Assembly (NCBI GenBank): GCA_965220235.1
Contig: OZ244815.1
Span: forward strand, 2,790,001 to 2,854,000
Source: Bin55 sp965220235
Lineage (GTDB): Bacteria > Pseudomonadota > Gammaproteobacteria > Pseudomonadales > Azotimanducaceae
Direction: 5' to 3'
DNA: 64,000 nt
The notes under the pieces are model-generated. The model was not told the origin of the DNA, did not search any database, and saw only the letters and a program-made list of their open reading frames with translations. Below, in pieces: positions 35,592-44,465 of the stretch; within the stretch, counting starts at the first letter, position 1; each line of letters begins with the position of its first letter. The translations under genes were made by a program, and so were the position numbers.

Positions 35592-37269
35592 CGCCGTCTC
35601 GCAAGATCTAAGCCTTCAGCGGCAAACCTTGCTTGGATGGTGGCGTTCCGGCGACCCTTGGATATGGCTTACGTCCGCAGCTGTAGCCGCGAGCGTTGCG
35701 GCTGTACTAGGTCTGATCAGTTTGCTCGCAATCAACGGTCTCGCGCATTTCTGGCCGTCACAGGTCATGGCTATCGAATACGAGCGTTTCGGAGCGAAGA
35801 CCCATATCTTTGGCGAACTGAGCGAGCGCGAGTCTATCGGTCGACGCCAGTTCATGGAAGCGAATCCAAGTTTTGATAAGCCTGTTCCAGCGACAGTAGA
35901 AAGGTGGCTCATTAAGACAGGGAATCGACAAGCAAATCCTCCCGACTTTCGCTGGCTGTTCGCACACGACGTAATCGCAAGTAGTGTCCCGCAGGATGTG
36001 GTCGTGATTGAAAGAACCGAGTGGGGCGATGCGTTTGGACTACTTGTAGGTATCAATCAGGAAGGCGAGATCGTTGAGTCTGAAAATCTGTGGGAAGAGT
36101 TCCAAGCTCGTATCGAACGAACGGCATTGATTCGCGAAGAGATTGACGCACTCCAAGAAGGATCTATCAACGGCATCAACTATGAACTTGAGTCGATCCG
36201 ACTCGAGAAACGCCGTCGACAACTCGATGACATCCACGAGTTCAGTGATCTTGAATCTAAAGAGGAGAGGTTAAGAGCTGACTATGCGGTGATCGAACGT
36301 CAAGTTTTCGATCTGACGACACAACTTGAGCGAGATGCGGCGAGTCTAGCCCTTGCGGATGGTCGCATCACCGATATTCCAATCAGTACTGTTATTCAAG
36401 CGTGGATGCCGAACAGCATGTCCGTGTGGCGAAAACTAGGTCTCTATTGCAAAAACCTCTGGAACTTCCTGACAGACGACCCGCGTGAAGCCAACACCGA
36501 AGGGGGCGTGTACCCAGCGCTCTTCGGAACCGTATTGATGGTTTTATTGATGTCGGCGTTAGTCACACCGTTCGGCGTTATCGCCGCACTATATCTACGA
36601 GAGTATGCTAAACAAGGACCGTTCGTACAGCTGATTCGTATCGCCGTAAATAATCTCGCGGGCGTGCCTTCGATCGTATACGGGGTTTTCGGTCTTGGTT
36701 TCTTCGTCTATGCCATTGGCGGCTCGATTGACGACCTATTTTTCCCGGAAGCGAAGCCAGCTCCGACGTTTGGTACGCCGGGTCTAATTTGGGCATCTCT
36801 CACGTTGGCGCTTTTAACGGTACCCGTGGTGATCGTATCCACGGAGGAAGGCTTGACCAGAATCCCTCGCGCTGTGCGTGAAGGTAGTTTAGCACTCGGT
36901 GCGACAAAAGCAGAAACGATCTTCAAAGTGGTTCTCCCCATGGCGAGTCCCTCGATCCTGACTGGCATGATCTTGGCTGTAGCCAGAGCGGCGGGTGAAG
37001 TCGCTCCGTTGATGCTCGTTGGTGTTGTCAAACTTGCGCCGACCCTACCTATCGATGGAAACTTTCCTTACCTACACCTAGAACGTAAATTCATGCATCT
37101 AGGCTTTCATATTTACGATGTCGGTTTTCAGAGTCCGAACGTTGATGCCGCGCGTCCTCTAGTGTTCGCAACCGCACTACTCTTGGTCTTAATCATCATC
37201 GTGCTGAACTTAACTGCCATTACGTTGCGCAATCGACTTGAGGCAAGATTTAGAGTGAGTATCAATTGA
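35578..37269 (+). CDS. pstA: Phosphate ABC transporter permease PstA, long form
   Basis: 563 residues, long like its partner. One N-terminal helix (WLTSAAVAASVAAVLGLISLLA), then a periplasmic part with a helical coiled-coil-like segment (about 165-265, rich in Glu, Arg and Leu). The permease domain follows from about 315 (YPALFGTVLMVLLMSALVTPFGVIAALYLREY) with the ABC-interaction loop GSLALGATKAETIFKVVLP. It overlaps pstC by 14 bp and pstB by four. It forms the phosphate channel with PstC. Confidence 0.94.
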   Translation: MATSDAVSQDLSLQRQTLLGWWRSGDPWIWLTSAAVAASVAAVLGLISLLAINGLAHFWPSQVMAIEYERFGAKTHIFGELSERESIGRRQFMEANPSFDKPVPATVERWLIKTGNRQANPPDFRWLFAHDVIASSVPQDVVVIERTEWGDAFGLLVGINQEGEIVESENLWEEFQARIERTALIREEIDALQEGSINGINYELESIRLEKRRRQLDDIHEFSDLESKEERLRADYAVIERQVFDLTTQLERDAASLALADGRITDIPISTVIQAWMPNSMSVWRKLGLYCKNLWNFLTDDPREANTEGGVYPALFGTVLMVLLMSALVTPFGVIAALYLREYAKQGPFVQLIRIAVNNLAGVPSIVYGVFGLGFFVYAIGGSIDDLFFPEAKPAPTFGTPGLIWASLTLALLTVPVVIVSTEEGLTRIPRAVREGSLALGATKAETIFKVVLPMASPSILTGMILAVARAAGEVAPLMLVGVVKLAPTLPIDGNFPYLHLERKFMHLGFHIYDVGFQSPNVDAARPLVFATALLLVLIIIVLNLTAITLRNRLEARFRVSIN

Positions 37270-38132
37270 TGATCGAAGAACGAGCAGGCGACGGCTACGA
37301 TTCGACTTCAATGCCTGAAATTCCTACTCCCGTGTCCGCGGTCGAGGAAGCTCCTTCGCCGAGCGAGTGGCGAGACGACGATATTTGCCTCACGGTATCT
37401 GACCTGTGCCTCTACTACGGTGATAACGAAGCGCTAGCAGACATATCTATGCGCGTTGCACGACAGCGTGTTACGGCGCTAATCGGGCCATCTGGGTGCG
37501 GCAAGTCAACTCTGTTACGTTGCTTCAACCGCATGAACGATTTAATCGACGACGTGCGAATTACTGGCGAGATCGAACTCAATGGTATGGAGATTCATAG
37601 TACTTCGGTTGATATCGCTCAACTCAGACGCCGTGTCGGGATGGTATTTCAACGACCCAATCCGTTCCCCAAGTCAATTTACGAAAACGTTGCTTACGGC
37701 TTACGACTTCAAGGCCGTCTACCGAAGAGCGAGGTAGACGACCGAGTTGAATGGGCACTGAAAAACGCGGCGCTATGGGAGGAAGTCAGCGACCGACTGA
37801 ACGAATCGGCACTTGATATGTCGGGCGGTCAACAACAACGACTCGTGATCGCAAGAGCGATCGCTGTACAGCCTGATGTTCTATTGTTGGACGAACCAGC
37901 ATCAGCGCTTGATCCGATATCAACATTGAAAATCGAAGAGCTTATTCATCAACTGAAACAAGACTACACGATCTTGATCGTGACTCACAACATGCAACAA
38001 GCAGCCCGCGTTTCAGATTACACCGGGTTTCTTTATCTCGGCAAGTTGGTAGAGTACGACACCACCAACATCATTTTCACGAATCCTACAGAGAAGCAAA
38101 CCGAAGACTACATCACGGGCAGGTACGGCTGA
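37266..38132 (+). CDS. pstB: Phosphate ABC transporter ATPase PstB
   Basis: 288 residues with Walker A GPSGCGKST (74-82), Q-loop VFQRPNPFPKSIYENV, signature MSGGQQQRLVIARAI and Walker B VLLLDEPASALD. The phosphate-type NPFPKSIYENVAYG is specific to PstB. The first 40 residues are acidic and Pro-rich and precede the usual start; relatives often begin near residue 38, but the ATG at 37266 overlaps the pstA stop and is kept. Confidence 0.97.
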   Translation: MMIEERAGDGYDSTSMPEIPTPVSAVEEAPSPSEWRDDDICLTVSDLCLYYGDNEALADISMRVARQRVTALIGPSGCGKSTLLRCFNRMNDLIDDVRITGEIELNGMEIHSTSVDIAQLRRRVGMVFQRPNPFPKSIYENVAYGLRLQGRLPKSEVDDRVEWALKNAALWEEVSDRLNESALDMSGGQQQRLVIARAIAVQPDVLLLDEPASALDPISTLKIEELIHQLKQDYTILIVTHNMQQAARVSDYTGFLYLGKLVEYDTTNIIFTNPTEKQTEDYITGRYG

Positions 38133-38170
38133 CGATGCCTCTCCTCCTAGCTGTATAACGGACATCAACC

Positions 38171-38866
38171 ATGAAAGAACATCGACACATTTCAGCGCAA
38201 TTCGAAGCTGAATTACGAACGCTTGAAGGCAAATTCGCGGCGATGGGTGGACTGGTCGAAGAGCAAGTACGCTCTGCAATGAACGCATTCAAGTCTATCG
38301 ACCTCTCTCTTGCTCAGTCGGTGTGTACGCGAGAAACTCAAGTGAATCAATTCGAGATGGAGATCGATCAGGAGACCACTACGATTATCGCTCGTCGTCA
38401 ACCGACAGCGAGCGATTTACGTCTCCTAGTTGGCTTCCTCAAGAGCAGTACTGACCTTGAGCGAATTGGCGACGAAGCAGACCGAATCGCAAAAGTCACT
38501 ATCAACACAGAACCGTCAAGTCCACCTCTTGACGATTTGCGCGCGATACTCGATGACGTGTCAACATTAGATAGCTTGGCAAGTCAAATGCTGCGCGAGT
38601 CGCTCAATCAATTTGCTCGGAAGGACGAGTCCGGTGCGAGTGCTACGATCGAGGCCGACTCGGCAGTCGATCAGGTGTACAACGCCGTAATCGATTCTTG
38701 CAGTGAAGGCATGGCACAGAATCCATCCCACGTCGACGAATACATGGCTGTCATTTGGGTGGCGAGGTCGCTTGAACGCATTGGCGACCATGCAAAAAAC
38801 ATCGCGGAAAATACGGTCTATTCAGTGCGTGGAACGGACGTACGCCACCACAATCTCCCGCAATAG
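38171..38866 (+). CDS. phoU: Phosphate signalling protein PhoU
   Basis: 231 residues, two three-helix bundles, each with the metal-binding ExxxD/DxxxD type pattern (DLERIGDEADRIAK and SLERIGDHAKNIAE). HISAQFEAELRTLEGKFAAMGGLVEEQV is the usual N-terminus. It links Pst transport to PhoR and restrains the regulon when phosphate is plentiful. It starts 38 bp after pstB and ends six bases before the convergent SDR gene. Confidence 0.97.
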   Translation: MKEHRHISAQFEAELRTLEGKFAAMGGLVEEQVRSAMNAFKSIDLSLAQSVCTRETQVNQFEMEIDQETTTIIARRQPTASDLRLLVGFLKSSTDLERIGDEADRIAKVTINTEPSSPPLDDLRAILDDVSTLDSLASQMLRESLNQFARKDESGASATIEADSAVDQVYNAVIDSCSEGMAQNPSHVDEYMAVIWVARSLERIGDHAKNIAENTVYSVRGTDVRHHNLPQ

Positions 38867-38872
38867 GCGTTT

Positions 38873-39658
38873 CTACCGCTTGGTCAAGCCAGCTGTTGCT
38901 AGATGGCTACCGCCGTCCATGATCAAGGTCTCACCGGTCACGACATCCGCACCAACAATAAAGTAGAGAACACCGGCCGCAATATCGTCTGGTGTCGAAG
39001 CAACGTTTAAGGGCGATGTCTCCTCTACCCTTCGTTTTGACGCCTCGTACGCGTCGTCACCCAAACCACCACGCAACCAGTCGCCTTGAATAAACCCTGG
39101 ACAAATCGTGTTTACGCGGATAAACGGACCTAATGACCTAGCCAATGAAAGCGTCATCGTGTTTAGTGCTCCTTTCGACGCAGCGTACGCGATAGACGAT
39201 CCAACTCCCATCACGCCTGCGATCGAAGAGACATTTACGATACTACCCCGCTGTCCGCGCTGCATCGCGGGTACAACAGCGCGCGACATCATGAACGGTC
39301 CGAGTGTGTTAACCGCATAAATCCGTAAAAAATCTTCGCTCGACAACCCCTCAAGGTCAGTATGAGGGACAAACTTGGTCGTACCCGCGTTGTTTATCAG
39401 GGCGTCAATGCGCCCCCAGCGATCTTCCGCGGCTTGTGCGAGCGCTCGGCATTGCTCGTCATCGGAGACGTCCGCTTGAACGACCAGTGTTTCGGCGCCG
39501 AGTTCCTTACACGCCGCTTCTGTCTCTCTAGCACCTTCTTCGTTTCGTGAGTAGTTGATAACGATATGTGCACCGAGTTCTGCGAGCTGACGTGCACAAG
39601 CTGCTCCGACTCCTGATGAAGAACCCGTGACGATAGCGACGCCGTTCTGCATGTCCAT
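38873..39658 (-). CDS. Short-chain dehydrogenase/reductase
   Basis: 261 residues, a classical SDR. The cofactor motif is TGSSSGVGAACA (Thr11 to Gly18), with NNAG at 89-92 and catalytic Ser144/145, Tyr158 and Lys162 (YAASK). The FabG-like C-terminus (VVTGETLIMDGG) is present. It oxidises or reduces a hydroxyl or keto group with NAD(P); the substrate is unknown. It lies 65 bp downstream of the enoyl-CoA hydratase-like gene on the same strand, suggesting a joint role in acyl-CoA or terpenoid metabolism. Confidence 0.93.
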   Translation of the reverse strand: MDMQNGVAIVTGSSSGVGAACARQLAELGAHIVINYSRNEEGARETEAACKELGAETLVVQADVSDDEQCRALAQAAEDRWGRIDALINNAGTTKFVPHTDLEGLSSEDFLRIYAVNTLGPFMMSRAVVPAMQRGQRGSIVNVSSIAGVMGVGSSIAYAASKGALNTMTLSLARSLGPFIRVNTICPGFIQGDWLRGGLGDDAYEASKRRVEETSPLNVASTPDDIAAGVLYFIVGADVVTGETLIMDGGSHLATAGLTKR

Positions 39659-39688
39659 GGGTAAACTACTCCAATTCAGATAGAGATT

Positions 39689-39714
39689 GAGCTGCCACGA
39701 TGTCGCGGCAGCTC
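39689..39714. terminator. 8-bp inverted repeat between ECH and SDR genes
   Basis: GAGCTGCC (39689-39696) and GGCAGCTC (39707-39714) form a perfect stem with a 10-nt loop. On the plus strand it is followed by TTGGTTTTT, on the minus strand only by AATCTCTATCT. It could end antisense read-through from phoU, or act as a processing site between the two minus-strand genes. Confidence 0.4.
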
Positions 39715-39723
39715 TTGGTTTTT

Positions 39724-40665
39724 CTAGTCGTTTTTACTGTAATCGGCGTCAGATTGATCGCCGCCACGCTTCTCGCTTCCTGCAAGTGCGCGATTGGCAT
39801 ATTTCTCCGAATATGCACCACGAAAATCACGAAACGGACCATCGCGCCATTCAAGTGCAGCTTTTAGTCCTTCTTCACGAACGCGGCGACCAAATTCCGG
39901 GGCAGCTGGACGATGCTTCGACATCGCCTCAACGTCGGTCCCGACCATCAAGCCGGTTCGCATACCCATGATCTCGTACTGTCGGTTCACCGCACGCTTG
40001 TTGTAGTTGAGCTGGTCGTTATCGATGAAACCGAGTCGGCGTGCGAACGTCTCAACAAAATCGTCAAGATCTTCTTTCGGCAACGCATAGTTCGCCCAGC
40101 CATACTGCGCCATCTCCACACCTGTGAACGTGTCGCCGGTATAAGCGAACTCGCGCGCCTTCACGGGTGGCATAAACCACGGCGCCCACATCATGTCCAT
40201 GGTTCCCATTGCTCGAACGGGTGGATAGCCGACTAGAGCATCTTCAGCTACGATTCGCAGATCGCACATGGACGCAAGTTCGGTGCCACCAGCCAAACAA
40301 TATCCATGGATCTGGCAAATTACCGGTTTCGCCAGCTCCCATATCACCCAATGTCCCATCAATGCATGGCGTGACCAATCGTAGTGCTGCGGATGGGTGG
40401 TACCTGTATCGGGCATGCTCGAACGATCGGACGTGAAATCACTCTCTTCCGTGGGATCCGGCGCCAAGTCGTAGCCGGCACTAAACGCCCTACCGTTACC
40501 ACGAAGAATGATGATGCCAACGTCTGGATTGGCTTCCGCCTCTTTCATGGCGTCGTAAACCTCGCCACGTAACGCATGGCTGAGTGCGTTCAGTTTTTCT
40601 GGTCGGTTTAGGGTGACGAACGCAAGGCGATCATCTTCCTCGTATTCAATGTTGTTATAGCTCAT
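39724..40665 (-). CDS. Enoyl-CoA hydratase/isomerase family protein
   Basis: 313 residues from the ATG at 40665, with AGGAA ten bases upstream; an in-frame TTG 24 bp earlier has no such site. Crotonase-fold marks are LNRPEKLNALSHALRGEVYDAM, the oxyanion strand GRAFSAGYDL and HGYCLAGGTELASMCDLRI. A 35-residue insert (about 80-115) follows the first oxyanion strand, and a charged tail (RDGPFRDFRGAYSEKYANRAL) ends the protein. It acts on an acyl-CoA thioester; the exact reaction is not visible. It is probably co-transcribed with the SDR. Confidence 0.9.
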   Translation of the reverse strand: MSYNNIEYEEDDRLAFVTLNRPEKLNALSHALRGEVYDAMKEAEANPDVGIIILRGNGRAFSAGYDLAPDPTEESDFTSDRSSMPDTGTTHPQHYDWSRHALMGHWVIWELAKPVICQIHGYCLAGGTELASMCDLRIVAEDALVGYPPVRAMGTMDMMWAPWFMPPVKAREFAYTGDTFTGVEMAQYGWANYALPKEDLDDFVETFARRLGFIDNDQLNYNKRAVNRQYEIMGMRTGLMVGTDVEAMSKHRPAAPEFGRRVREEGLKAALEWRDGPFRDFRGAYSEKYANRALAGSEKRGGDQSDADYSKND

Positions 40666-40823
40666 AACGGTCGGTTCCTGCTTTCGCAATTACGGATGCG
40701 CTGGGGTCGAAACGACTAGAAAGGCGTCGTCTCAAGAATCGAATATGTTACTTTCGACCCATCGCACTCCGACCTTCATAATTCCCCACTTTCCATCGAT
40801 AGCACCGCTGATCAGTAACGAAA

Positions 40824-41483
40824 TTGGAACAATCTGAGCCAGCCATAGAAGCCGTATTGTGGGATTTCGGCGGCGTATTCACTAGCAGTCCTTTTGAAGC
40901 ATTCAATCACTTCGAAGAGGAACACGATCTGCCCAAGGACTTCATTCGAACGGTGAATTCGACGAACCCTGACTCGAATGCCTGGGCAAAGCTCGAGGCA
41001 AATGCAGTAAGTCGCGAGGAATTCGATGGATTGTTTGAAGACGAAAGTCGTGCGATGGGTCACGCGGTGCGTGGTCGCGACGTACTCACATTGCTTTCTG
41101 GAAAACTCCGACCAAGGATGGTTCGCGTCTTGGCAACATGCAAAGAGCATTTCAAGGTCGGCTGCATCACGAACAACATCAAACCCGAAAACCCAGAGCA
41201 GAATTCGACTGCTACCCGCCAGTTTACCGAGACTGGTCCTATCATGGAGATGTTCGATGTGATCATTGAATCTTCGATCGAAGGTGTTCGGAAACCAAGT
41301 CCGAGAATCTATGAAATAGCGTGTATGCGACTCGGCGTAGACGCGAGTCGTTGTGTCTTCCTCGACGATCTAGGCATTAATCTCAAACCAGCACGCGCTA
41401 TGGGAATGACGACGATAAAGGTTGTCGACCCAGACGACGCAATTCGGGAACTAGAAGAAGCGACCGGTCTGAAATTCGATTAA
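40824..41483 (+). CDS. HAD-superfamily hydrolase (HAD-IA)
   Basis: 219 residues. Motif I is WDFGGVFT with nucleophile Asp14; the usual second Asp is Gly16, as in the epoxide-hydrolase N-terminal type. Motif II is ITNN, the lysine of motif III is in VRKPSPRIYE, and motif IV is FLDDLGINLKPAR. Members are small phosphatases or haloacid dehalogenase relatives. The start is a TTG at 40824; no ATG precedes motif I. The 3' end overlaps the convergent ribokinase gene by four bases. Confidence 0.88.
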   Translation: MEQSEPAIEAVLWDFGGVFTSSPFEAFNHFEEEHDLPKDFIRTVNSTNPDSNAWAKLEANAVSREEFDGLFEDESRAMGHAVRGRDVLTLLSGKLRPRMVRVLATCKEHFKVGCITNNIKPENPEQNSTATRQFTETGPIMEMFDVIIESSIEGVRKPSPRIYEIACMRLGVDASRCVFLDDLGINLKPARAMGMTTIKVVDPDDAIRELEEATGLKFD

Positions 41484-42382
41484 CTTTCGACCCGTTTTTT
41501 AAATTCGTCTACGTCAGCCCGACTAGGAATTGAAGACGCTGCGCCGGGTTTGGTTACAGCAATCGCACCTGCAGCACTCGCATCCTCAATAGCTTTCGCT
41601 AGGTCTTGGCTGTTCAACCACTCTGCCATAAAGTAGCCGATAAACGTATCGCCGGCAGCTGTCTCGTCGACCGCATCTACCGTGTGTGCTTGATAGACCA
41701 CGCGCGGATGTGAGCTGCCACCGTAAATACCACCATCTCTACCAAGCGTCAACAGCACAATCGTGTCCGGATATCGCTTGATAAGAACCTCGTACGCACG
41801 CTCAGGATTACTTTCCCCTGAAAGCGACGCAGCTTCAACTTCGTTCACGATCAGTAGACCCACACGAGAATAGTCATAGTGTTTCTCTCGCCCATCGACA
41901 GGCGCTACATTGAACGCGACCGAGATATTTCGGTGCGCCGCCTGATCAAGAATCTGCTCTAGATCATTGATTTCATTCTGCAAGAGCAACCAATCACCGG
42001 GTTCGATCTTGGAAAGCGCCGCGTCTCGATCATGCTGGTTAATCGTTCGATTTGCGCCGCCAAAGATCACGATCGAATTCTGACCTTGACGATCTACCTG
42101 AATGACGGCATGTTGAGTTGCTGTCTCGCCGACACGAACGTCTTTGACGTCAACATTCGAATCTTGAAGCACATCGATTAGCATGTCACCATCAGAGCCA
42201 ATGCATCCTACGTGGATTACTTCAGCACCGGCTTTCGCAGCTGCGATCGACTGATTTGACCCTTTACCACCGGGGAACACATCGTGGGTTTCGCTTGCCA
42301 GAGTCTCTCCGACGCCGGATATATGATCAACAGCATACACATGATCAATGCCTAGCGAACCTAAATTAACTAACTTCGGCAC
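41480..42382 (-). CDS. Ribokinase, PfkB family
   Basis: 300 residues. PfkB signature 1 is FPGGKGSNQSIAAAKAGAEV and signature 2 contains DETAAGDTFIGYF with the catalytic Asp; GCIGSDGDM and LLTLGRDGGIYG are also seen. It phosphorylates ribose or a similar sugar/nucleoside at C5. The start is a GTG at 42382 with GAGGAAG upstream. No sugar transporter is adjacent, so nucleoside salvage is as likely as ribose use. A MoaD-like gene lies 27 bp upstream. Confidence 0.9.
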   Translation of the reverse strand: MPKLVNLGSLGIDHVYAVDHISGVGETLASETHDVFPGGKGSNQSIAAAKAGAEVIHVGCIGSDGDMLIDVLQDSNVDVKDVRVGETATQHAVIQVDRQGQNSIVIFGGANRTINQHDRDAALSKIEPGDWLLLQNEINDLEQILDQAAHRNISVAFNVAPVDGREKHYDYSRVGLLIVNEVEAASLSGESNPERAYEVLIKRYPDTIVLLTLGRDGGIYGGSSHPRVVYQAHTVDAVDETAAGDTFIGYFMAEWLNSQDLAKAIEDASAAGAIAVTKPGAASSIPSRADVDEFKKRVES

Positions 42383-42409
42383 GATTGTTCTTCCTCATGA
42401 ATAGTGAGG

Positions 42410-42652
42410 TCAGCCACCTTCAATTCGATGCATAAAAAACACTTCACTGTTAGGCTGAATAGGTTCAAGCCACGCATCCTGATAAATCTGACCGTCAATG
42501 GCAACGGCAGTTTTCATCAGTGCCTCTTCGATCCCCGGGAACTCAGTATCGAGTTTTCTGACCAAGGAACGAAAAGAGTCACACGTGACGGTCAGCTCTT
42601 CGGTGCCGTTGGTGTGCTGACGAAGATGATCAGGAAATACAACACGCGCCAA
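42410..42652 (-). CDS. MoaD/ThiS-like beta-grasp protein
   Basis: 80 residues ending in Gly-Gly (MHRIEGG), with the beta-grasp order of MoaD/ThiS sulfur carriers (ARVVFPDHLRQH, then LVRKLDTEFPGIEEAL, then FFMHRIEGG). The double glycine could be activated as a thiocarboxylate. The start is a TTG at 42652 with CAGGA upstream. No molybdopterin or thiamin gene is beside it. It may serve the molybdenum hydroxylase at 55-59 kb or another sulfur-transfer pathway, but that is a guess. Confidence 0.75.
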   Translation of the reverse strand: MARVVFPDHLRQHTNGTEELTVTCDSFRSLVRKLDTEFPGIEEALMKTAVAIDGQIYQDAWLEPIQPNSEVFFMHRIEGG

Positions 42653-42883
42653 GATATGTCCTGCCTTCTCAGTTCAACGTAAAACCAAATTCTATTGCTC
42701 TAATGGCGAACATTTCAAGCACATAGCTGATCGTCTTCCAATGTGGGTTAGGTGCCTTCCAACGTATTCGTACGAAGAGCTTAATCCTGAATACTGAAAA
42801 CGCACCTTGACACCAACTATTAGGTACGCAGGTCAATCATCCACTAGCACGAACAACGCTCTATCGACAACAACAGCGAATAC

Positions 42884-44464
42884 TCAATTGTTGTAGTCAA
42901 TCACGAATCGCGGCGTTTCGGTCGACGCCAGTGATCTTCCCTCGGTTAAAACACCTCTTGCGCGCTCAAGCACCTCTATATATCTCTGGTACTCGATATC
43001 CTCTTCCGGTTTATTCGCCTTCACTGACTGCGCGGCCTCAATGGTTAGTTCAATGACTCTTGTCGCAGCATTACCGAAACCTCGTCGCTGTAATCGTTTC
43101 GCTAACCGTCCGCCGTTTTCAAGTACGTCTTCCTGCCGTCTAAGCGCGATCTCATAAGAACCAACGATTGACTCATCGAGATCCAAGAATGCCTTAAGAA
43201 CAAAACGATACGCATTCTTATCATCATCTGTCGGGTCCGGAAACAGCGTACGTAAGTGTTCAACATACCTCTCATACTCTGCTGCTAAGCATACTTTTGA
43301 AACTACCGAATACTGCCAATGCTCAGTACGTAACCAGAAATATTCGTTACAATCCCTTGAAGCCGCGGATAGTAAAATAATCCCGGCTTGAAGCACGTCA
43401 TCTCGAATCGGGACCCCGTTCACTATGTCGACCGACGCGTAATAATCAATTAGCTTCAAACAATGTTCTGCTAGCGTCATTTCAAACGCGTAATCATTGC
43501 ACATCATTCCTAAAGTCTGTTCCCGACCATGCGGCGAATCTGCCGTATACATACTGGTTAGATCTTTAACAAAATACCGCAAACGTTCGGACTCGTACGT
43601 ACTCGGTTCAACGCCTAATATACTCGCGGATAGTTCTCTAATTTTCGATTCGTCGTCAAAGAAAGGATGTCGAATCGACTGCAACGCATAAGATATTTTG
43701 CGTACGTTCTTACTAGACCTATAGGCGGTGTGGTAAAGGGTTGCTAACGTGTCCCATGCCTCTTTGATCAACGCTTCCACTTCGACATCTGTGATTTGAT
43801 GACGAGAAAGTGACTTCGACTCGTATTCCGCAAGTAATTCCGTTACCAAATCGGTAATCTCGCTAATCCTGAAAAACCAATATATAGGGCAATCTGGATC
43901 GAGATCATGTAACTTCAATTCCAATCTTAAAGGATCTATAAATTCGTCATCAGTGAAAGAGAAACGCAGATATGAATTTGCGGAAAAATTAGTCGGGTCG
44001 TTTACCAATATACCTCTTACCCGATCATCAGATTCCTTCCGTCTATATGTTTCGACAAACCCGTCCTCGTTAACTCGATAAAAATACGTACGGAGCCATG
44101 CACGCGCCAACACCCACGTGACGTCGTCATAAGAAGGCTGTTCAAGCATCTGCATTGTGTTAGGACAGATCCCCGAATATCGCGGATCAGTTTTAAGGGG
44201 TTTTTCACATTCTTCTGTCGCACTCTCTTCGCCTAAATTACTCGTTATATTATTTTTACATTTTGCATATTCCTCTTCACACATACTATAAAACTCTCGC
44301 ATTGATGATTCCGCATGCTTAAGATTCGAACATTCATTTTCCGCCGATGCAAATAAGCAAATCTGCGAAATACAACATAAAAGACTACATATCGTTTTTA
44401 TTTTCAACAGCGTTTGTTTTGATTGATGCGTATATGACGAATCCCTTAAGGCTTGAGTTTGCAT
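42884..44464 (-). CDS. Secreted protein of unknown family, partner of the RHS gene
   Basis: 526 residues from the ATG at 44464, which follows the RHS stop by one base (TAG-A-ATG); a longer frame would overlap the RHS gene by 107 bp. A hydrophobic segment (ICSLLCCISQICLF then ASA, about 25-41) reads as a signal peptide cleaved before ENEC. The next 70 residues hold six cysteines (for example CEEEYAKC); the rest is mainly helical and acidic with no motif I recognise. The region is visibly AT-richer than its neighbours, as is the RHS gene, suggesting joint acquisition. Possible roles are immunity, chaperone or accessory effector for the RHS protein; none is shown by sequence. Confidence 0.7.
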   Translation of the reverse strand: MQTQALRDSSYTHQSKQTLLKIKTICSLLCCISQICLFASAENECSNLKHAESSMREFYSMCEEEYAKCKNNITSNLGEESATEECEKPLKTDPRYSGICPNTMQMLEQPSYDDVTWVLARAWLRTYFYRVNEDGFVETYRRKESDDRVRGILVNDPTNFSANSYLRFSFTDDEFIDPLRLELKLHDLDPDCPIYWFFRISEITDLVTELLAEYESKSLSRHQITDVEVEALIKEAWDTLATLYHTAYRSSKNVRKISYALQSIRHPFFDDESKIRELSASILGVEPSTYESERLRYFVKDLTSMYTADSPHGREQTLGMMCNDYAFEMTLAEHCLKLIDYYASVDIVNGVPIRDDVLQAGIILLSAASRDCNEYFWLRTEHWQYSVVSKVCLAAEYERYVEHLRTLFPDPTDDDKNAYRFVLKAFLDLDESIVGSYEIALRRQEDVLENGGRLAKRLQRRGFGNAATRVIELTIEAAQSVKANKPEEDIEYQRYIEVLERARGVLTEGRSLASTETPRFVIDYNN

Positions 44465-44465
44465 T

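Noticed and set aside
35616..36056. A 146-residue minus-strand frame
   Set aside because: It is antisense to pstA, which has clear permease features; it is a codon-bias shadow.
42653..42883. A terminator or small RNA downstream of the RHS pair
   Set aside because: No stable stem with a T-run and no conserved RNA motif could be found in this 231-bp gap.
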